Positions 1-8,682 of a DNA stretch of 64,000 bases are shown here, one piece after another. The notes beneath the pieces are model-generated. The model searched no databases, had not been told where the DNA came from, and saw only the letters and a list, made by a program, of their open reading frames with translations. This DNA is from WLXB01 sp040221475 (GTDB lineage Bacteria; Pseudomonadota; Alphaproteobacteria; Rhodospirillales; Rhodospirillaceae), in assembly GCA_040221475.1 (NCBI GenBank), contig JAVKEJ010000032.1, forward strand, positions 682,001-746,000, in the 5' to 3' direction. A program made the translations under genes and the position numbers. Each line of letters begins with the position of its first letter. Position 1 is the stretch's first letter.

Positions 1-2
1 GC

Positions 3-521
3 GACGAAATTGTCATCGACCCAGCCACGGGCGAGCCGCGGCGACCAAGCATCTTCGCCCATCAGCTGCGGACCTTCACACTCCTTGACGGCGCCATTGA
101 CTATAGAGTGGAAAGCCACGACCTGCGCGGTATTCGCCAGGGTGGCTTCGGCGTGACCATGTCGGTCAACCGGCGTGGCGAACAGGTGCATGTGAATTAT
201 GCCTCATTCCCGCGCCGCCCTGATGAGACTGGCGAGATGCAGGTGCGCAGCGGCGAGGTTTATGACTATATGGACAATGGGCCACAACATACGGACGAGT
301 CCGCACGCTATCAGATGACCTGGGTCGGCACCAATTTGGACGGCAATGTGGCCAATCAGCGGGGATGGCGTTTTGGCCGTTTTCACGACATTCCCAACAC
401 CTGGCTGAAAACCATCATCCGCGATAAGGCCCCCCTGTGGATGGAACCACCCGCTGATATGGTCGAAATTGAGCAGCTGCGAAACACCGTGCCCTTCCCT
501 GTTCCAGGGCTGGGACTCTAA
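3..521 (+). CDS. Unrecognised protein, C-terminal part (cut by window edge)
   Basis: An open frame runs in from the left edge without an upstream stop and ends at TAA 519-521, so about 172 C-terminal residues are visible and the true start lies outside the window. A GTG at 108 is in frame, but the frame is open and protein-like upstream of it (residues such as DEIVIDPATGEPRR), so it is probably internal. The visible part is hydrophilic, with a PATGEP turn, several Trp/Tyr-rich strands and a Pro-rich end (VPFPVPGLGL). There is no membrane segment. The DUF1838 family came to mind because of the 'TGE' turn and its occurrence near TonB receptors, but I cannot support that from sequence alone. It precedes a TonB-dependent receptor on the same strand by 183 bases. 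Confidence 0.7.
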   Translation, partial: DEIVIDPATGEPRRPSIFAHQLRTFTLLDGAIDYRVESHDLRGIRQGGFGVTMSVNRRGEQVHVNYASFPRRPDETGEMQVRSGEVYDYMDNGPQHTDESARYQMTWVGTNLDGNVANQRGWRFGRFHDIPNTWLKTIIRDKAPLWMEPPADMVEIEQLRNTVPFPVPGLGL

Positions 522-704
522 TAACGGCCATCCCTATAGACAGCTCAAATAACGAGCTAGCGTAACTGCCTCCTGGTTTAAAAAAGGGGAGATGGTTCAC
601 CCTGACCTGAGTGTCACAGATTTGAAATGTGACGCGCACTTACGCATGCGTCGGTTATAGCCGGTTTTGCGCCTGTTGCCGGAGTACACATTAGGGAGAG
701 CAAG

Positions 705-3098
705 ATGAAAACCAGACTGAAAACCGGGCATATTGCCTGCATGGCGGCTTTGGCCATTACCGGCGAAGCGCTTGTGATCAACGACGCCACCGCCCAAACC
801 CGGACTGGTGGCGCGCGCCAAGCCGTCACCTTGGATGAAATTGTTGTGACCGCACGTAAACGCGATGAGTCGTTGCTTGATGTTCCGGTGACCGTGACCG
901 CGCTGACAGCGCTGGATATCGAAGTCAAAGACATTGATGAATTGAATGACATTGTCGATTTTTCGCCGGGCTTTTTCTATGGCGGCGCAACTGTCGGACG
1001 CAACGACCGCTCGAACCGGCGGCTGATTATTCGTGGCATGCAAGTCGGGACTGACGTGGATACGCGCCAGGGCGCGACGTTGTTCATTGATGGTGCGCCC
1101 GTGCTGGGCAGCGAACTTGGCAGCACAGAAGACGTTGAGCGCATTGAAGTTGTGAAAGGCCCGCAAAGCGCCTACTTCGGCCGCGCCACATTTGGTGGTG
1201 CCATCAACATCATCACGAAGCGTCCCGGGGATACCTTCGCCGGACGGGTCACTGCGGAAGCTGGCCGCTTTGGCACAACGGATTTCAGCTTGTCGGCCGA
1301 AGGGCCGCTGGTCGAGGACAAATTAGCCATCAGAGTCACCGGCAGTCACTACGGAACGGATGGCCAGTACACCAACGCCACAAACCCCAGTGAAACCTTG
1401 GGCGCGCGTGAAACTTTTGATGTTGCAGGGACACTCTATGCCACGCCAAGCGACAACTTCAGCGCCAAGCTGCGCCTGCATTACTGGCGGGACAGCGACG
1501 GTCCAAGCGCCTCTGTTGGGTATGGATTGAACAATGGGGAAAGCAACTTCAATTGCAATCTTCCGAACTCGACTCTGCCAGCGTTAAACGGAAACAACAA
1601 CTGGATTTGCGGTGTTCCAGCGCAGCCGACACCGGACCAAATTCAGGCCGATACGGTTGTTACGCCGGCGATCCTGAACAATCTCTTGGCCAACAACACG
1701 GTTGATAATCCAACGCTGGCGTTCCTGTTTGATCCGCAATTCATAGACGGCTTCGGCCTTGAGCGGCGGGCGTGGGAAGGCAGTCTGGTGATGGATTACG
1801 ATTTGGCCAACGGCATGACGCTGTCTTCCATCTCGGCCTACCACTCCAATGAATGGGCGGCGCTGGATGATGCCGACCGGCGCTCGACCGCTGATTTGCC
1901 CGGTGAATTTAATGACGTGATGCTATTCAACAACCGCGACCTGGAAGACTTTAGCCAGGAACTGCGCGTCTCCTCAGCAGACGACCAAGCGTTACGCTGG
2001 ATGGTCGGCGCAAGCTATTTTGACATCAAAGCGCTGGCGACAACCGGGCTAAAACTAACCGGCACATTCCGCTCCTCCAGCACGGGGGACACCAATCAGG
2101 TGCAAACCTGGGGCGTGTTCGGTTCATTGGCCTATGACATCACCGACACACTGACCGTGAGCGCCGAAGCCCGGCATCAGTGGGACGAAGTTACGGATGG
2201 AAACATTGGCGCCACACCTCTGTCTGGCACCTTCAAGAGCTTCACGCCACGTGTGATTCTGGACTATAAGCCGTCAGACACCTCAACGGTTTATGCAAGC
2301 TGGGCCCGCGGCACGCGTCCCGGTGAATTTAACGCCGCCCTGGTGGGACAACCGCAAGACGTATTGACTCAAATCGCCGCTCAAATTGGCGCTGACATCA
2401 ACATTGATGAAGAAAAACTCGATAACTACGAACTCGGTTATAAGGGCCGTTTTTGGGGTGGTCGCGCCCAGCTCACTGCTGCCGTTTACTTCGCGGAATG
2501 GAGCAATCAGCACACCCGAGGCCTCGCCACCGTTGAGTTAGGGGATGGCACCACCACGCTGTTCGCCACCACCGGCACCGGCGGCAAAACGGATTTATGG
2601 GGCCTTGAGCTTGAAGGCGCTGTAGCCGCGACTGAAAACCTGTCTCTGGAAGGCACATTCGCCATCAATGATACAAAAATCATTGCCCGCGATTGCTCAG
2701 ACTGTGGCATTTTGCTCGGTGACCGTGACATTGCCGGTTTGGATAAAAGCTTATCCCGTTCACCAAAGTATACCGGCACCGCGTCGGCCACATACCGTGA
2801 CCAGCTGACCAACAGCTATGACTGGTTCGTACGCAGTGACTTTATTTTCACTGGGAGCCAGTGGGCGACTGAAGCCAACATTACAAAAACAGGCGCTGCG
2901 CATCGCGTTAATTTACGGGTTGGTGCTGAAAGTGAAACGCTGCGTCTGGAAGTGTTTGCGACAAACCTGTTTGATGACAAAACCTTCACCGGGTTCCAAC
3001 GCTTTACCGATTTGGCCTTTTTGGGTGGTCGGCAAATCCTGACTGCGGCTCTACCAGAGCGCCGGAGCTGGGGCGTGCGCGCTGCCTATAACTTCTAA
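705..3098 (+). CDS. TonB-dependent outer-membrane receptor
   Basis: A 797-residue outer-membrane receptor that would use TonB/ExbBD energy to import a bound ligand; the ligand is not evident. The N-terminus (MKTRLKTGHIACMAALAITG, then a small-residue region ending in ATAQ) looks like a signal peptide. A TonB-box-like segment DEIVVTARKR (about residues 47-56) is followed by the plug domain (about 60-170, with IRGMQVGTD and VERIEVVKGPQSAYFGR). The rest is a beta-barrel with alternating aromatic strands ending in Phe (RAAYNF), as expected for recognition by the assembly machinery. The start is supported by GGGAG at 694-698. No FecR/FecI signalling genes are near. The next genes on the strand encode an FAD oxidoreductase and a methyltransferase, so the receptor may feed a catabolic substrate to them; that is inference. 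A terminator follows the gene. Confidence 0.95.
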   Translation: MKTRLKTGHIACMAALAITGEALVINDATAQTRTGGARQAVTLDEIVVTARKRDESLLDVPVTVTALTALDIEVKDIDELNDIVDFSPGFFYGGATVGRNDRSNRRLIIRGMQVGTDVDTRQGATLFIDGAPVLGSELGSTEDVERIEVVKGPQSAYFGRATFGGAINIITKRPGDTFAGRVTAEAGRFGTTDFSLSAEGPLVEDKLAIRVTGSHYGTDGQYTNATNPSETLGARETFDVAGTLYATPSDNFSAKLRLHYWRDSDGPSASVGYGLNNGESNFNCNLPNSTLPALNGNNNWICGVPAQPTPDQIQADTVVTPAILNNLLANNTVDNPTLAFLFDPQFIDGFGLERRAWEGSLVMDYDLANGMTLSSISAYHSNEWAALDDADRRSTADLPGEFNDVMLFNNRDLEDFSQELRVSSADDQALRWMVGASYFDIKALATTGLKLTGTFRSSSTGDTNQVQTWGVFGSLAYDITDTLTVSAEARHQWDEVTDGNIGATPLSGTFKSFTPRVILDYKPSDTSTVYASWARGTRPGEFNAALVGQPQDVLTQIAAQIGADINIDEEKLDNYELGYKGRFWGGRAQLTAAVYFAEWSNQHTRGLATVELGDGTTTLFATTGTGGKTDLWGLELEGAVAATENLSLEGTFAINDTKIIARDCSDCGILLGDRDIAGLDKSLSRSPKYTGTASATYRDQLTNSYDWFVRSDFIFTGSQWATEANITKTGAAHRVNLRVGAESETLRLEVFATNLFDDKTFTGFQRFTDLAFLGGRQILTAALPERRSWGVRAAYNF

Positions 3099-3109
3099 GG
3101 TGCATATTA

Positions 3110-3128
3110 CTCTGGTCAATAACCAGAG
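3110..3128 (+). other. Short hairpin in the 3' UTR of the TonB receptor gene
   Basis: CTCTGGT (3110-3116) and ACCAGAG (3122-3128) form a perfect 7-bp stem with a 5-nt loop, 12 bases after the receptor stop codon. No T-tract follows, so it is not itself a terminator. It may protect the 3' end of the mRNA together with the terminator downstream. Confidence 0.4.
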
Positions 3129-3150
3129 CTTAGCAATCTAAGACATATCT

Positions 3151-3184
3151 GCCCCCGTTGGTTTGTCACCAGCGGGGGCTTTTC
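3151..3184 (+). terminator. Rho-independent terminator after TonB receptor gene
   Basis: GCCCCCGTTGG (3151-3161) pairs with CCAGCGGGGGC (3169-3179), with one G-T wobble and a 7-nt loop, and is followed by TTTT (3180-3183). It lies about 50 bases after the receptor stop and separates that gene from the FAD oxidoreductase. Confidence 0.85.
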
Positions 3185-3294
3185 ACTTAAGCGGGAAGAT
3201 ATGATTACGCCCGCCTTGGGACGCCTAACAGTAGGCAGAGGCAAAACGAGGCGTTAGTGTGGCCGTATAGAAAATCAAACTATACGGAGACGGC

Positions 3295-4716
3295 ATGTCA
3301 GATTCAGCTTCAGAAAACTGGGATATCATTTGTGTTGGCGCCGGGTCTGCCGGATTGCCACTGGCCATTCGCGCAGCGGAACGGGGCGCTAGAATTTTAC
3401 AAATTGATGCCGATAAACGTGTCGGCGGCACCTTGTATTGGTCGTCGGGCCAAATTGCTGCTGCGGGCAACCGCCTGCAAAAGAACGCCGGCATCGAAGA
3501 CAGCCCGGACGAGCATTACAACGATGCCCAACGCGTCGCACACAACAAAATCGATCCGGTGGTGATGCGCTTGTTTGCGGACAATGCGGCGCACACCATT
3601 GATTGGCTGGAAGACATTGGGTTCAAACCTGCCGCCGGCACACCGGTCGCGGGTGAAGCCCATGAAGCCTACAGCACACGGCGCTATTTGTGGGGCGACA
3701 ACCAGGGCCTTTCGATTTTGGAAGCCTTACAGCCGGTGCACGAAAAACTGGTGGCGGATGGCAAAATCGACCTCCGCCTTGAACACCGCATGACCGGCCT
3801 GGTCACAGATGACAGCGGCGCTGTAATTGGGGTGAAAGTCGACACCGCAAAGGGCGAAGAAATTTTTCATGGCAAAAACATCGTGCTGGCCACGGGCGGA
3901 TACGCCGCCGGGCCTGAACTCTGGAATGAACTGAATCCGGAAATTCCCCTGTGCTCTCACTGCAATCCGTATTCGCGCGGAGACGGTCTGGTGGCCGCCC
4001 GGGAATTGAATGCAAAGATCGATGGCAAAGAGAAGTTTCTCTGCACGTTTGCCGGCTACCTGGAAGACCCGGATGATCCGACGTCGGGCGAGTTTCTCAC
4101 CCTGTCGCCCAAGGCGCGGAACATTTGGGAAATCTTTGTCAACATCAACGGCAAGCGCTTCATGAAAGAAGACCATCAGAGCATTGATTATCGGGAGCGC
4201 TCCCTGCTGAAGCAGCCGGGCATGCGCATGAATGTTGTGATGGACTCGGCCATCTTGCAGAACGCAGCCTCTATTACACTTATGGACCCGGCCACCTATC
4301 GCGCGAAATTTGGCACTCACCCCAACTTTGTCAAAGCTGACACCATTGAGGGCTTGGCGAAAGCGTTAGGGGTTCCTGCTGATGCTTTGCAGCAGACCAT
4401 TGATGAGTACAACGCCGCAGTCGACGCCAAACATGATCCAGAATTTGATAAGTTTTTCCTGATCCGGAAAATTGAGAAAGCGCCGTTTTATGGCATCAAA
4501 GGCATGGGCATTACCGTCCTGGGCCCCGAAGGCGTGGCCGTGGATGATCACCTGCGGGTTCTCAACACCCGCGGCGCAGCCATCCCCAACCTCTATGCGG
4601 CTGGCGAAGTGCTGGGTTTTGCCCGCACCTCTGGCGATGCCTTTGTAGGCGGTCTATCGCTGACGCCCGCGCTGGCCTTCGGCAAAATTCTCGGCGAGCG
4701 CATTTTGCAGTGGTAA
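3295..4716 (+). CDS. FAD-dependent oxidoreductase, fumarate reductase/ketosteroid dehydrogenase type
   Basis: A 473-residue flavoprotein of the FAD-binding-2 family (fumarate reductase flavoprotein, 3-ketosteroid dehydrogenase and tricarballylate dehydrogenase relatives). The N-terminal dinucleotide-binding motif is visible (DIICVGAGSAGLPLAIRAA, residues about 8-26), followed by VGGTLYWSSGQIAAAG. The C-terminal FAD-contacting stretch is also present (NLYAAGEVLGFA... FVGGLSLTPALAFG). There is no signal peptide, so it is cytoplasmic, unlike periplasmic flavocytochrome fumarate reductases, and no haem motifs are present. GGAGAC just before the ATG is a reasonable ribosome site. The methyltransferase gene starts 22 bases after its stop, suggesting co-transcription. 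The substrate is unknown; a desaturation or reduction of a C-C bond next to a carbonyl is the usual chemistry of the family. Confidence 0.9.
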   Translation: MSDSASENWDIICVGAGSAGLPLAIRAAERGARILQIDADKRVGGTLYWSSGQIAAAGNRLQKNAGIEDSPDEHYNDAQRVAHNKIDPVVMRLFADNAAHTIDWLEDIGFKPAAGTPVAGEAHEAYSTRRYLWGDNQGLSILEALQPVHEKLVADGKIDLRLEHRMTGLVTDDSGAVIGVKVDTAKGEEIFHGKNIVLATGGYAAGPELWNELNPEIPLCSHCNPYSRGDGLVAARELNAKIDGKEKFLCTFAGYLEDPDDPTSGEFLTLSPKARNIWEIFVNINGKRFMKEDHQSIDYRERSLLKQPGMRMNVVMDSAILQNAASITLMDPATYRAKFGTHPNFVKADTIEGLAKALGVPADALQQTIDEYNAAVDAKHDPEFDKFFLIRKIEKAPFYGIKGMGITVLGPEGVAVDDHLRVLNTRGAAIPNLYAAGEVLGFARTSGDAFVGGLSLTPALAFGKILGERILQW

Positions 4717-4738
4717 GCCTTTGTTGAAGTGATACGCC

Positions 4739-5533
4739 ATGACGTCTTCCGCACCAGCAACATTTGACGCCGCCGCCTCAGCCCGCGTTGATCGCATTTA
4801 TCAAAACCCGGATATTGTCGCCCAGCGTGTCTTTGTCCGGCAAAACCTGGCCCTGAAACCGGGCGAACGGGTGATGGATATTGGCGCCGGGCCGGGTCTG
4901 CTGACCTTGGAAATGGCGACGGAAGTTGGATCAGAGGGCAAGGTGATCGCCCTGGACCCAAGCCAGTCCATGCGGGCCATCGCCGAACACCGCTGCCGAA
5001 ACTGCCCCTGGGTGAGTGTCGTCGATGGCGATGCCACCGCCTTGCCCGCTGAAGATGCGAGCCTGGATGCACTGGTGGCGACGCAGGTCTATGAATACGT
5101 GCCCGATATGCCAAAAGCCCTGCGCGAAGCCTTTCGCGTGCTGAAGCCCGGCGGTCGACTGCTGGCGTTAGACACGGATTGGCACAGCGCCGTTGTGAAC
5201 ACCTCGAACCAAGACCGCATGAGCGAGGTGCTGTCCACCTGGCGTTCTCACTTCGTGCACCCAGATTTGCCAGGGCGATTCCCTAAATTGAGCCGCACCG
5301 CTGGATTTGACGTTGTGTTCACAGGGGGCATGGCGGTGGTCAACACAGCTATGACAAAAGACACGTTCGCCGGAGACGTTCTGTTCAATATGCCAAGACA
5401 CGCTGAACGACAGGGCGGCCTGTCTCCAGAGACCTGCGCGGCCTGGCTTCAAGAGTTAAAAGACCTGGATGCCAGCGGTGATTTTTTCTTTAGTGTCACG
5501 CGCTTTGTATGCCTTGCGGTTAAGCCTGACTAA
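4739..5533 (+). CDS. Class I SAM-dependent methyltransferase
   Basis: A 264-residue soluble Rossmann-fold methyltransferase. Motif I is VMDIGAGPGLLT (about residues 46-57), followed by the acidic end of beta 2 (VIALDPSQ), a motif II region (DGDATALPAEDASLDALVATQVYEYV) and motif III (VLKPGGRLLALDTDW). The arrangement resembles UbiE/arsenite-methyltransferase-like proteins, but the three-Cys arsenite signature is not evident; only CRNC near residue 86 is seen. It lies 22 bases behind the FAD oxidoreductase and probably shares its mRNA, which suggests joint modification of one small molecule. The target atom cannot be deduced. Confidence 0.9.
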   Translation: MTSSAPATFDAAASARVDRIYQNPDIVAQRVFVRQNLALKPGERVMDIGAGPGLLTLEMATEVGSEGKVIALDPSQSMRAIAEHRCRNCPWVSVVDGDATALPAEDASLDALVATQVYEYVPDMPKALREAFRVLKPGGRLLALDTDWHSAVVNTSNQDRMSEVLSTWRSHFVHPDLPGRFPKLSRTAGFDVVFTGGMAVVNTAMTKDTFAGDVLFNMPRHAERQGGLSPETCAAWLQELKDLDASGDFFFSVTRFVCLAVKPD

Positions 5534-5659
5534 GGCCAGCCAGGGGGTCCAGCCTAGGACCAACTTACGGTAAGACGGAACGTCAACGCTTGAACCCGCG
5601 CCCGGACTCTGCTTGGCTGTTGGTTCCAGAGACCGTTTTTGACTTTAAGGATGTCCTTT

Positions 5660-8023
5660 ATGCGCTCCCTGCTTGCGACTCTGACTTTGTTGACAACACT
5701 CTGTCTGACCACCGCCGCCGACGCACAGGCCATACGCCAAACCAAGGTGCCGTGGGACGATAAGTTCCGGCAGTTGGACGAAATCTGGCCAACGGCAAAC
5801 AGCTATCGTACCGCATCAGGTGCACCGGGCCACGCATACTGGCAGCAACGGGCCGACTACGTCATCAAAGTCGCGTTGGACGAAAAGAAGCGCGCCCTAA
5901 CCGGGGCTGCGACCATTACCTACAGCAACAACGCGCCCGACACCTTGCGCTACCTGTGGCTGAACATGGACCAGAACCGTTTTGCCGCCGACTCTAAATA
6001 CGTCGCGCAGCGCCGATCGGACGGCGACAACAAAGAATCTTACGGTACGCTTCGTGGCTCTTATGGCCATCGCGATGGCGACTTCGGATTTAAGGTGAAA
6101 CGCATCGTCGATGGGGCCGGACAAAACCTGTCCTACACGGTGGTAGATACGCTGATGCGCATCGACTTGCCTGCCCCATTGCAGCCTGGGGAGCGCACAA
6201 CCTTCACCATTGACTGGTCGCACAACATTATCGAGGCCGAGGCGTATAGAGGCCGGGGCGGATACGAACACTTCGAGGATGACGGCAATGACATCTTTCA
6301 GATCGCGCAATGGTATCCGCGCCTAGCGGTATATTCCGATAACGAAGGCTGGCACCAACAAAGTTTTCTCGGTAACAGCGAGTTTACGGTTCAGTTCGGT
6401 GACTTTGATGTTGAGATCACAGTGCCCGCCGACCACGTGGTTGCCAGCACCGGTGTGCTGCAAAATTCCGACGAGGTCCTAAGCGAAATACAAAAAGCGC
6501 GCCTTGAAGACTCCGCCACCGCCAAAGAGCCGGTGATGATCGTCAACGCGCAGGAAGCCATTCGGGCCGAGGACGGTAGCAGTCAGACCACAAAAACCTG
6601 GCGCTTTACGGCCGATAATGTGCGTGATTTTGCCTGGGCGTCGTCGCGCAAATTTCAGTGGGACGCCCAAGGTTACACGACCCGGGATGGCCGCACCGTG
6701 ATGGCGATGTCCTATTACCCGAAAGAGGCCAATCCACTGTGGGGGCTGTATTCCACCGCAGCGCAGATTCACTCCATGGATGTCTTTGGCGACAAAGTCT
6801 TCCCTTACCCCTACCCGGTTATGAGTTCAGTCAATGGTCAGGTCGGCGGCATGGAATACCCCATGTTGGCGTTTAACGGCCCGCGTCCAGTGAAAGACAA
6901 AAAAACCGGCGAGATTACCTACTCCCGCGCCACCAAGAACGCCTTGATCTCGGTTGTGATTCACGAAGCGGGACATAACTGGTTCCCCATGATTGTGAAC
7001 TCGGACGAGCGCCATTGGACCTGGATGGATGAAGGCTTGAACACCTATATCCAGTTTCTGGCGGAACAACTGTGGGAAGAGGGGTATCCATCGCGGCGCG
7101 GCGAGCCCCGCGACATTGTTGATTTTATGAAAAGCCAGAACCAGGTCCCGATCATGACCGACGGGGAATCGCTTAAAAACGTGGGTGCCAATGCCTATGC
7201 CAAACCGGCGACCGCCTTGAATATTCTGCGCGAAACGATTTTGGGACGAGAGCTGTTCGATTTTGCCTTTGCCGAATATGCGCGACGCTGGAAATTCAAA
7301 CACCCCAGTCCGGCAGATTTTTTCCGCACCATAGAAGATGCCTCAGGTGTTGATCTGGATTGGTTCTGGCATGGCTGGTTTTACACCACCGATCATGTCG
7401 ACATTGCCATCAACAAGGTGACCTCTTACCGCATCGACACCAAAGATCCGGATGTGGAACTGCCGTGGAAGCGTGAGCAAGCAGCACAAGAGCCGATCTC
7501 TCTGACCCGCCAACGCAATACGGACCTGCCCAAGATGGTTGATGACAATAAACGTCTGCAGGATCTGTATAGTAAGGAAGACCGCTTCACCGTCACCAAC
7601 GCGGATCGCAACACATACAACGCCACCGTTGGGAAGCTCGAAGACTGGGAGAAAGACCTACTAGACAGCGACGACTACTTCACCATGATCGACTTCAAGA
7701 ATTTAGGCGGTCTGGTGATGCCGGTGATTCTGGAAGTCACCTATGACAACGGTAAAAGCGAAGAGGTCCGTATTCCGGCTGAGGTGTGGCGCCACGATCC
7801 GAAAAAGTTCTCCAAGCTGCTGATCACCGACCGTAAGGTGAATAGCATCACACTTGATCCCTTTTGGGAAACGGCGGACGTGGACCTGAACAACAATTAC
7901 TGGCCGCGACGGGAAGTGGAATCACGCCTGGAGTTGTTTAAACGGGAGCGCCGCCAAGGCCGCAACCTGATGAAAGATCTGAACGTCGACCTAAAGTCCA
8001 ACAATAAGGAAGACGCGGACTAA
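5660..8023 (+). CDS. Exported M1-family zinc metallopeptidase
   Basis: A secreted aminopeptidase-like protein of about 787 residues. The gluzincin signature is complete: HEAGH (codons at about 6961-6975) followed, after 18 residues, by the third ligand Glu in MDEGLNTY. The exopeptidase motif GxMEN is represented by GGMEY (GQVGGMEYPM), so the last Asn is replaced by Tyr; this variant is frequent in M1-like proteins of this type. I prefer ATG 5660 because MRSLLATLTLLTTLCLTTAADAQA is a clean Sec signal peptide and AAGGA lies 8 bases upstream; in-frame TTG 5639 and ATG 5651 are alternatives. A long C-terminal region after residue 600 ends in a charged tail. The DUF6702-like gene follows 45 bases later and is its likely operon partner. 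Confidence 0.95.
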   Translation: MRSLLATLTLLTTLCLTTAADAQAIRQTKVPWDDKFRQLDEIWPTANSYRTASGAPGHAYWQQRADYVIKVALDEKKRALTGAATITYSNNAPDTLRYLWLNMDQNRFAADSKYVAQRRSDGDNKESYGTLRGSYGHRDGDFGFKVKRIVDGAGQNLSYTVVDTLMRIDLPAPLQPGERTTFTIDWSHNIIEAEAYRGRGGYEHFEDDGNDIFQIAQWYPRLAVYSDNEGWHQQSFLGNSEFTVQFGDFDVEITVPADHVVASTGVLQNSDEVLSEIQKARLEDSATAKEPVMIVNAQEAIRAEDGSSQTTKTWRFTADNVRDFAWASSRKFQWDAQGYTTRDGRTVMAMSYYPKEANPLWGLYSTAAQIHSMDVFGDKVFPYPYPVMSSVNGQVGGMEYPMLAFNGPRPVKDKKTGEITYSRATKNALISVVIHEAGHNWFPMIVNSDERHWTWMDEGLNTYIQFLAEQLWEEGYPSRRGEPRDIVDFMKSQNQVPIMTDGESLKNVGANAYAKPATALNILRETILGRELFDFAFAEYARRWKFKHPSPADFFRTIEDASGVDLDWFWHGWFYTTDHVDIAINKVTSYRIDTKDPDVELPWKREQAAQEPISLTRQRNTDLPKMVDDNKRLQDLYSKEDRFTVTNADRNTYNATVGKLEDWEKDLLDSDDYFTMIDFKNLGGLVMPVILEVTYDNGKSEEVRIPAEVWRHDPKKFSKLLITDRKVNSITLDPFWETADVDLNNNYWPRREVESRLELFKRERRQGRNLMKDLNVDLKSNNKEDAD

Positions 8024-8068
8024 GACGCGCGTATCCGTTATGAAACAGGCTTTGGGTATTTAAGATAC

Positions 8069-8590
8069 ATGAGTCTTCGCTCACGACCTATCAACCGCCG
8101 CGCCTGTATTAGTGGCGGGACAGCCTTGACGATGGCCGCACCAGCCTCTTGGGCTGACGGTGCCCACGCGGCTTTTACCGTGATTGAGCACAACGCCAGG
8201 GCCGGAACCTGGGAAGTGATTCATCGGATGATGGCGCTGGACTTGGAAATTGCCCTGACCGCCCGCACAGGACGCGTGGTAAAGCTAGAAAACATGACCG
8301 AGAGCGAGGACTTAATCGCATCTTACCTGTACGATTACTTCTCCTTATCTTCCGCTGACGATGAACCGCTACCGCTGATCTGGGTCGGCGCTGCCGCCCA
8401 GATGGATATGGTGCTGACCTACCAAGAGACATCGGCCCCGGAAATGTTAAACAGCTTGGTGATCAACAATCAGATTTTGACGGATGCCCATCCGACGCAA
8501 GTCAACACCGTCAACATCAGCTATGACGGGCGCATCCAAACCCGCATCTTTACCCAAAACGATGGGCCACAACTGATCGCGCTAGATTAA
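8069..8590 (+). CDS. DUF6702-like exported small protein
   Basis: A 173-residue protein with an N-terminal export-type region (SRPINRRACISGG... APASWADGAHA) and a mature part rich in beta strands. The conserved features I associate with DUF6702 are present: an N-terminal 'H-a-F-t-v-i-e-n' strand, 'EV-hRMmalDLEiAL' in the middle, and the C-terminal 'NsLViNNQILTDAHPTQVNTVNI' block. The role of this family is unknown. It recurs beside M1 peptidase genes, as here, so it may be a partner or chaperone of the exported peptidase; that is inference from context. It converges on groEL and the two genes share a hairpin terminator region. Confidence 0.8.
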   Translation: MSLRSRPINRRACISGGTALTMAAPASWADGAHAAFTVIEHNARAGTWEVIHRMMALDLEIALTARTGRVVKLENMTESEDLIASYLYDYFSLSSADDEPLPLIWVGAAAQMDMVLTYQETSAPEMLNSLVINNQILTDAHPTQVNTVNISYDGRIQTRIFTQNDGPQLIALD

Positions 8591-8610
8591 CCGCAAAAAA
8601 AGGCACCGCA

Positions 8611-8640
8611 AAAAAGAAGGGCTGCTCTTTCGAGCAGCCC
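8611..8640 (-). terminator. Terminator of groES-groEL (possibly bidirectional)
   Basis: GGGCTGCTC (8619-8627) and GAGCAGCCC (8632-8640) form a perfect 9-bp stem with a 4-nt loop. Read on the minus strand, the stem is followed by TTCTTTTTT, a proper U-tract about 40 bases after the groEL stop. On the plus strand only CCCTTT follows, so termination of the DUF6702-like gene there would be weaker. Confidence 0.85.
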
Positions 8641-8682
8641 TTTAGAGGGTAACGCGAATTTAGGGAAAACTTAGACGTCCAT

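Noticed and set aside
3..521. DUF1838 assignment for the truncated first gene
   Set aside because: The likeness rests on a short turn and gene context; the diagnostic N-terminal half lies outside the window.
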